This document shows, one piece after another, positions 34,085 to 42,841 of a stretch of DNA of 64,000 nt (position 1 is the stretch's first letter; each line of letters starts with the position of its first letter). The notes beneath the pieces were generated by a model, which saw only the letters and a list, made by a program, of their open reading frames with translations, did no database searches and was not told the DNA's origin. This DNA comes from Actinobacteria bacterium HGW-Actinobacteria-2 (lineage in GTDB: Bacteria > Actinomycetota > Actinomycetes > Propionibacteriales > Propionibacteriaceae). The position numbers and the translations under genes are program-made. Where the stretch lies: NCBI GenBank assembly GCA_002841335.1, contig PHEY01000003.1, positions 124,001 through 188,000 of the forward strand, in the 5' to 3' direction.

Positions 34085-34528
34085 TCAGGCTGCGGCGGCG
34101 CGGGCGGCGCCGGCTGCAGATTGCAGGGTCTCCATGAGGTCGGACGCGGTGCGGCAGCGGAAAGTGAGCACTTCGCCGGTGGCGAGCTGCACGCGCATGC
34201 CCTTGTTGAACAGGGTTGAGACAGGTTCGATGGTGGTCACCTGGCCGATGCGCAGCGCCAGCGGGACGGCGTTGACTTGATCACGGGGCCGGAACTCGAG
34301 CGCCTCAGCGCTGACCACGACCCGGCCCGAGACCCACTGGCCGCCGAAGCGCTCATGGAAGCGCGCCAGCGTCCACGCGGTGTCATCGAGCTCGACGGCC
34401 GGTCGGTCGGCCTCGTCGAGCGCGTGCTCGTCAACGACGTCAGTCGCCGTGCTCGCAACCCCTAGCTGCAAGTCGGCCTCGGCGCTGGCCAATGCCCAAC
34501 GCCCAATCTGCATCGATGCAGGTGTCAT
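34085..34528 (-). CDS. Small protein with a GRAM/bacterial-PH-like domain
   Basis: The 147-residue product has a C-terminal half of alternating strands, GRVVVSAEALEFRPRD, ALRIGQVTTIEPV and GMRVQLATGEVLTFRC, ending in a helix (TASDLMETLQSA). This is the order of a GRAM or bacterial PH-like fold. The N-terminal 60 residues are acidic and probably helical. There is no signal or membrane segment. Function unknown; assignment rests on pattern only. Confidence 0.5.
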   Translation of the reverse strand: MTPASMQIGRWALASAEADLQLGVASTATDVVDEHALDEADRPAVELDDTAWTLARFHERFGGQWVSGRVVVSAEALEFRPRDQVNAVPLALRIGQVTTIEPVSTLFNKGMRVQLATGEVLTFRCRTASDLMETLQSAAGAARAAAA

Positions 34529-34802
34529 AGCTTCTTACCCCCCGGGCCTCCGTTATCAGCGGATGAGGCCACACGTCCATAGAACCTGGCGTATGAACAG
34601 CAGGCAACCGGAATTCGGTGCGCAATATTGCACATCGCACCTTGCTGATAGGTAATACTGAGGCCCCAAGTGACGCCCGTGTGGCTGCCGAAAATGAGAC
34701 AGTCATCGGCCGAGGCCGCCCAGTCTGTCCCCTGCGCGTGTGCGCCCCTAGAGTTGGCCCCGTCGACACGTTGTCGGCCGCAATGAGAGCGGAGGGGAAT
34801 CA

Positions 34803-35216
34803 ATGCGAAAGATAGCCTTGATGATCGCGGCGGGAGCAGTCGCGATCTCGATGTCGGGATGCTCGATGATTCCGGGCCTGGGATCACAGACCGGCGTACA
34901 AGCCTGCGCGGCTGTGTCGACGGAACTCAGCAAGGCCATGGAGAGCTTCCAGACGGCGATCTCGGGAGCCACCAACGATCCCGACGCCGCGATCAAGGCG
35001 CTCGCGCAGTTGGGGACCGATCTCAAGGCTGCCCGCACCAAGGTGACCAACGCCGACGTCGGTGCTGCCCTGGACAAGGCAATCGCCGGGGTGGAAGAGA
35101 TGTCGTCGCTGATTCAGGGAAGCGACCAGGCGATGACGAGCGACGAGTTCCAGACTGCCGCCACCGACGTCCAGACCGCATTCACCGATCTGGCCAAGGC
35201 CTGCACCAAGATCTGA
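34803..35216 (+). CDS. Small putative lipoprotein
   Basis: A 137-residue protein with a lipobox at MSGC (Cys20) after a hydrophobic N-terminus. The mature part is mostly helical with ALAQLGTDLKAARTKVTNA and two cysteines (near 35 and 134) that could pair. No family is recognised. GGAGGGGAA precedes the ATG. A stem-loop with a T-rich tail follows. The 274-bp gap upstream (34529-34802) holds its promoter and nothing else that I can support. Confidence 0.65.
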   Translation: MRKIALMIAAGAVAISMSGCSMIPGLGSQTGVQACAAVSTELSKAMESFQTAISGATNDPDAAIKALAQLGTDLKAARTKVTNADVGAALDKAIAGVEEMSSLIQGSDQAMTSDEFQTAATDVQTAFTDLAKACTKI

Positions 35217-35229
35217 TCCGAACGCGACG

Positions 35230-35271
35230 CACTGGCCGGCACCCCAGGTGGGTGTCGGTCAGTGTTGTTCT
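35230..35271. terminator. Bidirectional terminator between the lipoprotein and DUF456 genes
   Basis: A 15-position stem (35230-35244 with 35250-35264; arms CACTGGCCGGCACCC and GGGTGTCGGTCAGTG, two G-U pairs) with a 5-nt loop, followed on the plus strand by TTGTTCT. The two genes converge on it. Confidence 0.75.
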
Positions 35272-35753
35272 CAGGTGAGGGTTGCCGCAGCAAGCCAGAC
35301 AGAGCCGGCGATCAGACCGGACGCCAACTCGATCAGCATCCCCCAGCCGGTCGCCTTCAGCCCGACCTTCGCTGATGCCCAGGCGCGTCGGGTGTCGCGC
35401 AGTCGGACGTACTCGGCCAGCCACAGCCCCAGCACGAACCCCAGCGGCAGACCGATGAGCGGCACCACGAAGAAGCCGACAATGCCCAGGACGGCAGCGA
35501 AGATGAGTGAGGCGTTCGCGGTGCCGGCCTGCTGAGTCTGTCGGGCCATCAGTACTTTCGAGCCGACGGCACCGAGGATCAACACGGTGGCCGCGATGCC
35601 GAACGTCCACCACCCCACGGCGGTGTGGGTGAAGGCAGCCCACACGCCGATGGCCGCCCCGATCAGCAGACCACCGGGCAGCACAGTCACGACGATGCCG
35701 ATCAGGCCAACGACGATGATCAGTCCGACGATCACTTCGAGCGCGATTTCCAC
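35271..35753 (-). CDS. DUF456-family membrane protein
   Basis: A 160-residue protein with about four or five membrane helices and the DUF456 glycine-rich motifs VLPGGLLIGAAIG and PLIGLPLGFVLGLWLAEYVR. The family is widespread in actinobacteria without a known function. GTG 35753 is chosen because GGGAGGT lies just upstream and the sequence then starts at the first helix; the in-frame ATG at 35891 would add an unrelated, basic stretch. Confidence 0.75.
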   Translation of the reverse strand: MEIALEVIVGLIIVVGLIGIVVTVLPGGLLIGAAIGVWAAFTHTAVGWWTFGIAATVLILGAVGSKVLMARQTQQAGTANASLIFAAVLGIVGFFVVPLIGLPLGFVLGLWLAEYVRLRDTRRAWASAKVGLKATGWGMLIELASGLIAGSVWLAAATLT

Positions 35754-35906
35754 ACACACCTCCCTTCTCCACCAGTCTGACAGGGTCGTCCAACGGCCGG
35801 GCCGGGGACGCTGATTGGCGATGTCACTCGGCTGTCTCGGTGGTGTCACCGCTTCGAAATGCGTCCCGCACACACTGGGGCCCACCAACACTGATCAGGA
35901 GGATTC

Positions 35907-36332
35907 GTGAGCGCGCTCACTGTGACCAAGGTGAAGACCGGCAGCCCGTACGAGACCAAGGCCGGGTACTCCCGGGTCGTGGCCGTGGGCGACTGGATCT
36001 TCGTCTCCAACACCGCCGGCATCAACTACCAAACCCGCGTGATGCCCGAGGACGCGGCCGGTCAGGCGCGGCAATGCCTGGCCAACATCTCCGGCGCATT
36101 GGCCGCGGTGGGTTCCAGCCTGGCCGATGTGGTCTCCACTCGGGTGTTTGTGCCCAACTCCGGCGACTGGGACGCAGTCGTCGACGTCTTGGGCGAGCAC
36201 TTCCGTGGCATCGACCCCACCTCTACCTTCACCGCCGCGCCGCTGGCCGGGGCCTACCTGGTGGAGATCGAAGTGACCGCGTTCAAGGGTGCCGGCGCGC
36301 TGCCGACCGAGGTCATCACCGTCCAGCTGTGA
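35907..36332 (+). CDS. RidA/YjgF-family protein
   Basis: A 141-residue product with GYSRVVAVGDWIFVSNTAGI, the N-terminal strand pattern, and LADVVSTRVFVPNSGDW and LVEIEVTAFKG, the C-terminal family signature. RidA enzymes hydrolyse reactive enamines/imines made by PLP enzymes. The active RidA form needs an Arg near position 105, which I cannot place here with certainty, so it may belong to another Rid subgroup. CAGGAGG precedes the GTG start. Confidence 0.8.
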   Translation: MSALTVTKVKTGSPYETKAGYSRVVAVGDWIFVSNTAGINYQTRVMPEDAAGQARQCLANISGALAAVGSSLADVVSTRVFVPNSGDWDAVVDVLGEHFRGIDPTSTFTAAPLAGAYLVEIEVTAFKGAGALPTEVITVQL

Positions 36333-36379
36333 GCTTGGCTGTGAGCTGACTCTGCAACCCTTGGGTTGAGCCCGGTCGA

Positions 36380-36451
36380 AACCAAACGCCCCCGATCCCT
36401 GAGATCGCGCGGCGTGTCGGGCAATATCGGGCGTTGCCAGGGCGTTTGGTT
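36380..36451. repeat. Nested inverted repeat upstream of the glutaminase gene
   Basis: AACCAAACGCCC (36380-36391) and GGGCGTTTGGTT (36440-36451) are perfect 12-bp inverted copies; CCCGAT (36391-36396) and ATCGGG (36426-36431) form an inner pair. A third partial copy GGGCGTT lies at 36429-36435. It could terminate the ridA message or act as a control element for the glutaminase. Confidence 0.6.
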
Positions 36452-36456
36452 GCAGT

Positions 36457-37401
36457 GTGAACGTGCAGCATGCCCCCTTCGACCCTGACCAGGTAGAACG
36501 CGCCCTGGATCGGGCGTACTCCGACGTCCGTGACCTCACCGACGGTCAGGTGGCGCAGGTCTATCCGGCGCTGGCCGAGGTGGACCCGGGCCTGTTCGGC
36601 CTGTGCGCGGTCGACGTCACCGGCCAGGTGTGGGAGCGCGGGGACACCGAGGCCGGCTTCGGCTTGATGAGTACCGCCAAGCCGTTCACCTTCGCGCTGG
36701 TGTGTGCCGCGATCGGGGCCGACCGGGCGCGCGACGAGATCGGCGTGAACGCCACCGGCAGCGAGTACAACGACGTGGAGCCGGTGCTGGCCGCGCCCGG
36801 TGGTCGGACGAATCCGATGGTGAACGCCGGTGCGATCGCCACCTGCAGCCGGGTCCCCGGGGTGGGGGCGGACGCGCAGTGGGCGCGCCTGTTGGACGGG
36901 CTGTCGGCCTTCGCCGGTCGGCAGTTGTATCTGGACGAGGCGCTGTACGAGAACGTGATGGCCACCAACGTGCGCAACCGGGAGTTGGCCGACGCGCTGG
37001 CCAGCAAGGGGGCGCTGGTCACGAGCGCGGCTGAGGCGTTGGAGTTGTACTCGAAGCAGTCGTGCCTGTCGACCACCGCGCACGACCTGGCGGTGATGGG
37101 CGCCACGCTGGCCAACGGCGGGGTGAACCCGGTCACCGGGGTGCGGGTGGTGCCGGCGCACGTGGTGCGGCCGGTGCTGGCGGTGATGCTCACCTCAGGG
37201 CTGTATGAACTGTCCGGCGAGTGGCTCTACGACGTGGCTCTGCCGGCCAAGACCGGCTTGGGTGGCGGCATCGTCACCGTCGCCCCGGGACGGATGGGCT
37301 TGGGCGGCTTCTCCCCCCTGCTGGACGAAGCGGCCAACACCGTCCGCGGGGCACAGGGGTTGGCGGTTGCGGCCGACGAGCTCGGCCTGGGGCTGTTCTA
37401 G
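36457..37401 (+). CDS. glsA: Glutaminase
   Basis: A 314-residue serine-dependent glutaminase of the beta-lactamase fold: SxxK catalytic pair in GLMSTAKPFTFAL, the NPMVNAGAIAT strand, the conserved YEN region (LYENVMATN) and AKTGLGGGIVTV near the end. It hydrolyses glutamine to glutamate and ammonia. The start (GTG 36457, or 36463) has no clear ribosome site and lies only 6 nt after the inverted repeat, so the mRNA may be leaderless or controlled by that structure. It ends 9 bp from the convergent tad locus. Confidence 0.88.
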   Translation: MNVQHAPFDPDQVERALDRAYSDVRDLTDGQVAQVYPALAEVDPGLFGLCAVDVTGQVWERGDTEAGFGLMSTAKPFTFALVCAAIGADRARDEIGVNATGSEYNDVEPVLAAPGGRTNPMVNAGAIATCSRVPGVGADAQWARLLDGLSAFAGRQLYLDEALYENVMATNVRNRELADALASKGALVTSAAEALELYSKQSCLSTTAHDLAVMGATLANGGVNPVTGVRVVPAHVVRPVLAVMLTSGLYELSGEWLYDVALPAKTGLGGGIVTVAPGRMGLGGFSPLLDEAANTVRGAQGLAVAADELGLGLF

Positions 37402-37410
37402 GCGGGACGC

Positions 37411-40167
37411 TCACGCCCTGGCGCGGCTGCGTCCCTCGATCACCTGTTGGCAGAGCTCGATGGTCTCGGGCAGCAGGTCGACGCCGAGCACCCGGGCCTG
37501 GCGGGTCACCTGGTTGACCAGGCGTTCCACGTCCGCGGCGTTGCCGGCTTGATGCTCGGTGCGGATCCGCGCGGCCAGCAGGAGCTCGTCCTCGGGTGCG
37601 ACGGTGAGCGCCCGGGCCGCAGCCCAGCGAGCCAAGTCGAGATCGTTGTTGCGCAAGGCCCGATCAGTGAGTACTGCGCCGACGTCGCGCAGCGCGGCAG
37701 AGATGTCAGTGCGCATCTCCTCGGCCCAGTACCACTGACCAGGCGCGGCGTCGGCCAGCGGTGCGCCGCGCACCAACTCCATGGCGGCGATCAGGGTCGA
37801 GTCGGCCAGGTGCAGCACCCCCGGTGCCAGTAGCACCTGCAGCTGTTGCCAGTCCGAGGTGATGCCCGGGTGCAGGCTGATCCGTCCGGAGTAGGCATCG
37901 GGCAGGTAGGGCTCCCCATCAGGATCGTTGCCCAACCACGTGCGCAGACGGCTCAGGTTGGATCGCCGGGTGCTCTCGGCCACCGCCAGCCCAGTCGCCA
38001 TTTGGCCGGCGGTGCTTTGTGGATGCTCGACCATCCAGGCGCACAGCTCGGTCAGCTGCTGCCGGGACCGTGCGGGTTCGGGCCCGGTGGCGCCGTGCAG
38101 CTCGGCCGGCCCGATCAGCAACAGGCGGGGATGCGCGGCTGGTTCCATGAGTCTGACGATCTCCACTTCGTCCCCATCTCGGCTCGGCATCGGATACACG
38201 TTCTGGTCGTTCCACCAGGGCGCACGCTCCGCTGCGGTGTCGGTGAACAGTTCGCCGAGTTGATCGCGGACGTCGGCGTCGATCGCATGCGCGGCCAGGC
38301 TGCCGGGGCGTCCGGCCAGCCGACCTTCAGGACGACTGACCGATCCGCCGACCTGCCACTGCGCAGGATCGTCCGCGGTAGTGCCGGTGATCACCGAGAC
38401 CCCCACCGAAGGGCCCTTCAGAAGCGCCTCGACCTCAGCGAGGGTGGCCGTGGGCAGGTCATCGAAGAAGCAGAAGATGTAGGCCGCTACGGCGTCGGCG
38501 CGCTCGGGGTCTACCCGCAGGTCACTCAGGCTGACCTGAGCCAGCGCTGCCCGCCGCCGGGCGACTACCTGCCGAAGCTTGGCCAGAGCCAACTCGACAC
38601 TTGCTACCTGAACTCGATCGTCGCCGGCCAGGGCAAGGAGCCGCGCACCCGTACCGGTGGCAATGATCCGGGCATCGGCGCTCCAGGGCGCGCAAGCCAG
38701 CTCGACGCCCATCGCGGACAAGGCGTTCATGCGTTGGTCGGGACTGCCGGAGACTCCGAGAACCCGCGGCTGCTCCACGTCGATCAACAACACCTCGCCG
38801 TCCTCGGCCGTACCCAGGCTCACCAGCGCCGGGTAGGGGCAGGGCGCATCCAACTCTGGGAAGCAGTCGACGATGGGGGCGCTCCAGGTTTGCTCGTCTC
38901 CGCCAAAGCCCGATGGCGGCTCCCCATACGGCTGCGCCCAATCCAGCCACAGCTGGTCAGCGCCCACCCGGACGCTACGCAGCATTGGCAAAGGCAATGA
39001 CTCCTGGCGGCAGTGCCGTCCCAGGTGGCGGAGGGTGTTGGTCAACGCAGCCAAAGCGTCCGGGTCCTCCCCGGCGCGCAGGACGGCGCGCAGCCGGTCA
39101 GCGGCGTCGCTGGCCGGCGGTAGATGTCGGCCGAGCCCACGCTCGCGCAGTCGCAACGTCCTGCGCACTTCCAGGCTGCCGACGACGGCCGCTGCGGCCA
39201 ACGTGCCGATGGTCAGCGGCGTGGCGGGATTGACGGCGTCGTCGGGTGCGACCGCCGTGGTGGGTGTGGGCGCTTCCGTCTCGGAAGTGGACGGCGGGGC
39301 GGGCAGGGGATCCGGATCTGCGTCCGGTCGATGGGTTTGGGGTGTCGGTGTCGGGGGCTCCGGTTTTGTCGGGGCTGGCTCGGTCACGGCCCCGGGGATC
39401 TGTAGCTTCCAACCGATCTCGATGTGATCGGGGTCTTCGATGATCGGGTTCGCATGGGCGATCTTCGGCCACTTCGATCCGTCACCCAGGAACTCCTCAG
39501 CGAGCTCACTGAGGGTGTCGCCACGCTCGACCACGTGAAGTTCGGTAGCGGTAGCGGTGGCCTTGAGCGGCACCGCGTCCGGCACGCGCAAGACGCTGCC
39601 CGGTGTGAGTTCGGCCAGTGGGTCACTGAGTTCGGGGTTCAGGGCGGTGAGCGTTCGCCATTGACGCCCGTCGCCCAGCAGTCGCTCGCTGATCGTCCAC
39701 AGATCGTCACCGGGCATGACGGTGTAGGTGGCGGGCGGGGCTGTTGTCACGGGTGGCGTGACCGTCTGGACCGGCGCAGGAGGTGCAGGTGCGACGGCAT
39801 CAGCCGCAACCGGGACGGGCGCGGCATCGCTCAACGGAGGTGCGGGCAGCGCGGCCCGGGTCAAGGGGAGCGCGGCGATCACCAGGGCCACCAGGCCGCC
39901 GGCGAGCAGCTGAGTTGACCGCAAACCGGGTAGCCGCACCGGTCGTCCACTCAGTTGGGAGATGAGTTCGGCGATGGTGGCCACGGTGAAGGTCCCCCAC
40001 GCCGCCCAGCCGGCCAGGGTGAGGACGGCCAGGAGCGCCGAACCATCATCGAAACGCAGCAGACCGAGGTTGTGGGGGTAGCTGCCCCAGGTGATCAGGG
40101 CGAACGGAATCCCGAGGACAGCAGCGAGCAGAGTCAGGGCAGCCAGAGCGCTGCGAATCCACCTCAT
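37411..40167 (-). CDS. Membrane LysM protein with bacterial transcriptional activator (BTAD) domain
   Basis: About 918 residues. Three membrane helices in the first 110 residues lead to a Pro/Thr linker and two LysM domains (YTVMPGDDLWTISERLLG near 148 and HVVERGDTLSELAEEFLG near 212). A second Pro-rich linker and a further helix near 320 follow, then a large cytoplasmic part that ends in a winged-helix/BTAD tetratricopeptide-like region. Such proteins sit at the end of actinobacterial tad loci and may link the cell wall to gene control. The gene overlaps the TadE stop; ATG 40167 is better spaced from GGAGG than ATG 40170. Confidence 0.75.
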   Translation of the reverse strand: MRWIRSALAALTLLAAVLGIPFALITWGSYPHNLGLLRFDDGSALLAVLTLAGWAAWGTFTVATIAELISQLSGRPVRLPGLRSTQLLAGGLVALVIAALPLTRAALPAPPLSDAAPVPVAADAVAPAPPAPVQTVTPPVTTAPPATYTVMPGDDLWTISERLLGDGRQWRTLTALNPELSDPLAELTPGSVLRVPDAVPLKATATATELHVVERGDTLSELAEEFLGDGSKWPKIAHANPIIEDPDHIEIGWKLQIPGAVTEPAPTKPEPPTPTPQTHRPDADPDPLPAPPSTSETEAPTPTTAVAPDDAVNPATPLTIGTLAAAAVVGSLEVRRTLRLRERGLGRHLPPASDAADRLRAVLRAGEDPDALAALTNTLRHLGRHCRQESLPLPMLRSVRVGADQLWLDWAQPYGEPPSGFGGDEQTWSAPIVDCFPELDAPCPYPALVSLGTAEDGEVLLIDVEQPRVLGVSGSPDQRMNALSAMGVELACAPWSADARIIATGTGARLLALAGDDRVQVASVELALAKLRQVVARRRAALAQVSLSDLRVDPERADAVAAYIFCFFDDLPTATLAEVEALLKGPSVGVSVITGTTADDPAQWQVGGSVSRPEGRLAGRPGSLAAHAIDADVRDQLGELFTDTAAERAPWWNDQNVYPMPSRDGDEVEIVRLMEPAAHPRLLLIGPAELHGATGPEPARSRQQLTELCAWMVEHPQSTAGQMATGLAVAESTRRSNLSRLRTWLGNDPDGEPYLPDAYSGRISLHPGITSDWQQLQVLLAPGVLHLADSTLIAAMELVRGAPLADAAPGQWYWAEEMRTDISAALRDVGAVLTDRALRNNDLDLARWAAARALTVAPEDELLLAARIRTEHQAGNAADVERLVNQVTRQARVLGVDLLPETIELCQQVIEGRSRARA

Positions 40168-40583
40168 CATTTCCTCCCTCGATAGCTATCCAGTGGAGCG
40201 CTTCCTGACGCCGAGATGCTCACGGTGCCGGGCCATCCGGGTACCAGGACGTCACCGAGCGAGACCTCACAGACGACAGCCGTGGTGACGCTCCCGGGTG
40301 TGCCCACGGGACGAGCGAACGCCGCGGTATCGACGCGTAGTCGCAGGCTGGCGCAGCGCAGTCCGCTGGTAGTGGCCTGAATGGCGCTCAACCTCTCCGC
40401 GGCGCTGCGCGCGGATTGTGGTGAGCGTTCCATCACGGCCGCGCGGGCGGCGGCCCCGGCGATCGTTTCCACTGTGGACCGTGCCATCCACACCCGAGCT
40501 CCGCCGATCGCCAGGCCGAAGAGCAGCGCGATCGCCGGAACGAGGAGCGCGAATTCGACGGTCAGGGTGCCGCGTTGACTCAT
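40167..40583 (-). CDS. TadE-like minor pseudopilin
   Basis: A 138-residue protein starting SQRGTLTVEFALLVPAIALL. Gly5 followed by Glu at +5 is a good prepilin-peptidase site in front of the hydrophobic helix, as in TadE. The rest is an extracytoplasmic domain with a pair of cysteines. It is chained by 4-bp overlaps to its neighbours. It would be a minor pilus subunit. Confidence 0.75.
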   Translation of the reverse strand: MSQRGTLTVEFALLVPAIALLFGLAIGGARVWMARSTVETIAGAAARAAVMERSPQSARSAAERLSAIQATTSGLRCASLRLRVDTAAFARPVGTPGSVTTAVVCEVSLGDVLVPGWPGTVSISASGSAPLDSYRGRK

Positions 40584-40927
40584 CGGACGACCTCCCGTGG
40601 CAGGACGGCCTTCTCCACGATCAGTCCCTGGCCGATGTCGAAGAACAGCGGCGCGCGTCCGGTCACCGTGACCACAATGACGTCACCGACAACAGCGGTC
40701 TGGATGGACACCTGCTCCAGCCCTCCCTTCGCGGCGACGCGGGCGCCAGTGGCTGTGGCGTCGGGCGACCCGTAGGAACTCAGATCCGCCACGGTGGCGG
40801 CAGCTTGGCCGGCGACCGTACGCGCGTGGAGCCAGACGCCCAGCTGCACCAGCCCGAGCACCAGCAGCAGGAAGACCGGTGCCAGGATGGCCCACTGCGT
40901 CGACTCGGTTACGCCGCGTTGGCTCAC
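40580..40927 (-). CDS. TadE/TadG-like pseudopilin
   Basis: A 115-residue protein with start SQRGVTESTQWAILAPVFLL, a hydrophobic helix, and GLVQLGVWLHARTVAGQAAA, typical of actinobacterial TadE-like proteins. The SQRG start is shared with both neighbours, but Glu is at +3, not +5. Its GTG start overlaps the stop of the Flp-like gene and its stop overlaps the next start by ATGA. Confidence 0.7.
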   Translation of the reverse strand: MSQRGVTESTQWAILAPVFLLLVLGLVQLGVWLHARTVAGQAAATVADLSSYGSPDATATGARVAAKGGLEQVSIQTAVVGDVIVVTVTGRAPLFFDIGQGLIVEKAVLPREVVR

Positions 40928-41100
40928 GGACGCGGCAGCTTGGCGTTCACGTAGACGGTGATCGCGGCCCCGACGGCTACCGCAACGGTGACCACCACCC
41001 CGGTCAGAATGGCGACTTCGGTCGACTGCGACAATCCCCGCTGGCTACGCGGCGACGGTGGCGCCACCAGGTATCCGATCAACACATGTATGGACTTCAT
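40924..41100 (-). CDS. Flp-type pilin-like small protein
   Basis: A 58-residue ORF, too short for most gene finders. It starts MKSIHVLIGYLVAPP, then SQRG (19-22), Glu28 and one hydrophobic helix (about 29-50: VAILTGVVVTVAVAVGAAIT). A 22-residue leader ending in Gly, a Glu five or six residues on, and the single helix are Flp-pilin features. AAGGAGAG precedes the ATG. Position between tadC and two tadE-like genes suits the major pilin. Glu is at +6 rather than the usual +5. Confidence 0.7.
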   Translation of the reverse strand: MKSIHVLIGYLVAPPSPRSQRGLSQSTEVAILTGVVVTVAVAVGAAITVYVNAKLPRP

Positions 41101-41126
41101 TTCTCTCCTTCTTGGGGTGGTGGAGA

Positions 41127-41999
41127 TCAGCCGACCAGGAGCCGGAGGATCGGTGGGATCAGGAAGAAGCCGGCGAACACCAGCGCGGGCACGACCATGA
41201 AGAAGGTCATGCGCTCCGAGATGGCAGACGCTTCGACTTTGGCCCTGGTGAGGTGGGCGTCGCGAAGTTCGCGAACCCGTGCCTGCAGCGCCCCGGCCAG
41301 GGAAGCACCGGCGTCGTCCAGGCTCATCACATCGGCGATGTCAGCGAGCGCGGGAAGCCCGAGGTCAGCGGCCAACGCCTTCAGATCGCCATAGGGCGGA
41401 CGCTGCTCCAGTCGGGATCGCTCCAAGGCTTCGCGGATGGCGGCGAACACCGTGATGTCACTCACCGCCGCTGCCGCACGCAATGCTTGCGGTCCGGACC
41501 GGTTAGCCAGACGCTCCAACGTGACCAGGTCGAAGTAGGTGAGGAGAGCTTCGGTTGCATCTTCGATCGCCGCCGACTCCTCCGAGGCCAGCAGTAGATC
41601 GGGCAGGAAGAAGCCGAACACGGCCAGGGGTGCAGCTGCGAGGCCGATCACAGCGAAACCCAGGCCCGCGAGGGTGGCTCCGATGGCAGCGAGAAAGAGC
41701 GGGACGATCGCGCCCGCCAGTAGTCCGATGGCCTTGTAGGTGAAGTGCCGCTCGACGCTCCGTCCGGCTAGCCGCAAGCGCCGGAGAGTCGCGGCCGACA
41801 CAGGGCGACGCACGCGTTGCTGCAGCCAGTTGCCCAGGCGATCCGGGCCCGGTGCGGCAGCGATCGGACGGCGTCCATCGAGCATTTCGAGCGCGTCGCT
41901 CAGTCGGGGCGCGAACGGCACCAGCGCACCACCAGCCACCGCCCACGCACCGAAAGCGATCACCGCGCCGACCAGGGCGGCCAGAAGTATGGGGCTCAT
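41127..41999 (-). CDS. tadC: Tad pilus assembly platform protein TadC
   Basis: A 290-residue inner-membrane protein of the T2SSF class with helices near 5-25, 110-155 and at the C-terminus (FFMVVPALVFAGFFLIPPIL). The central cytoplasmic part (LVTLERLANRSGPQALRAAA...LADIADVMSLDDAGASLAGAL) matches TadC. ATG 41999 with CGGAGG in front is used; the longer frame is inside tadB. Works as a pair with TadB to anchor the ATPase. Confidence 0.82.
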   Translation of the reverse strand: MSPILLAALVGAVIAFGAWAVAGGALVPFAPRLSDALEMLDGRRPIAAAPGPDRLGNWLQQRVRRPVSAATLRRLRLAGRSVERHFTYKAIGLLAGAIVPLFLAAIGATLAGLGFAVIGLAAAPLAVFGFFLPDLLLASEESAAIEDATEALLTYFDLVTLERLANRSGPQALRAAAAVSDITVFAAIREALERSRLEQRPPYGDLKALAADLGLPALADIADVMSLDDAGASLAGALQARVRELRDAHLTRAKVEASAISERMTFFMVVPALVFAGFFLIPPILRLLVG

Positions 42000-42841
42000 G
42001 CGGGCCTCCGTAGGATCCGCTGGCGGCCGCGAGGCAGCGTCATCTGCCGAAGGAACATCAACGACCCGAGGTAGGCGGCCACCAGGATGCTGAGGAGGAG
42101 CTGCCCTAGTGGAGTTCCGAACGGGGCGAAGAAGGTGCCGCCGAAGACCAACGCCAGGCACAGGACGGTGGCGGTGATCAGGGTCACCTGGCGCACCACG
42201 AAGCGAGGCTTGGCCCGCTCGGTGCTGATCTCGCGCAAGGAGCGCAATCGGTCTTGAAGGTTGTCGGCCAGCGCCGCCAAGGTGGCACTGGCCCCGGTGC
42301 CCCCGCGTTGGGCAGCCAATGCCAGCGCGGCCAGCACCGCATCGGCATCCGGACTGTCGAGTTCGTCGGCCATCGCCAGGAGTGCTTGTTCGATCGACCA
42401 GCGATCATCCAACCGCGCGGTGAGCCGCCGTAGCGACGGTGCCAGCAGCGCGGGGGCCTGACGGGACGAAATTCGCACTGCGTCGAAGATGGATCGCCCA
42501 GTGGTCAGAAGCGATCCGAGTGTGCGAACCCAGCGGTCGATCGCCTGCAGCAACTCCAGCTCGCGGTTCTCCGGGGCCGACAGCAGCAGCGGCAGCACCA
42601 ATGCCACGGCCGGGACGATCACCACGAGTAGCCACCAGCCGGTGATGACGGCCGCCACGGTTCCAAGGAGCAGGCTCGCGAGTAGGACAAGGAGCAACCG
42701 ACGGCGCCTTTTGTCCACAGCCTTTGTCCACAACCCTGTGGGTAACTTGGGGACAGGCGGGGTATGACTGTTGAAACCTACGAACATGACCCAGGCGCCG
42801 CCGGCGATCAGGACGCCGCAGAGCGCAGCCAAGGCGATCAC
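41996..42841 (-). CDS. tadB: Tad pilus assembly platform protein TadB
   Basis: A 281-residue T2SSF-class membrane protein with two N-terminal helices, a helical cytoplasmic domain (SIFDAVRISSRQAPALLAPS, AAQRGGTGASATLAALADNL) and two C-terminal helices. Overlaps tadA and tadC by ATGA. The region 42711-42745 inside it encodes a repeated WTKAVDK-type stretch whose DNA happens to contain DnaA-box-like sequences. Confidence 0.82.
   Translation of the reverse strand: MIALAALCGVLIAGGAWVMFVGFNSHTPPVPKLPTGLWTKAVDKRRRRLLLVLLASLLLGTVAAVITGWWLLVVIVPAVALVLPLLLSAPENRELELLQAIDRWVRTLGSLLTTGRSIFDAVRISSRQAPALLAPSLRRLTARLDDRWSIEQALLAMADELDSPDADAVLAALALAAQRGGTGASATLAALADNLQDRLRSLREISTERAKPRFVVRQVTLITATVLCLALVFGGTFFAPFGTPLGQLLLSILVAAYLGSLMFLRQMTLPRGRQRILRRPA
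42711..42745. other. Cluster of three DnaA-box-like sites inside tadB
   Basis: TTGTCCACA occurs at 42711-42719 and 42724-42732, and TTACCCACA on the minus strand at 42745-42737. TTGTCCACA is the actinobacterial DnaA-box consensus. Two more such sites (45700-45708, 45719-45727) lie upstream of cpaB. Confidence 0.4.
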
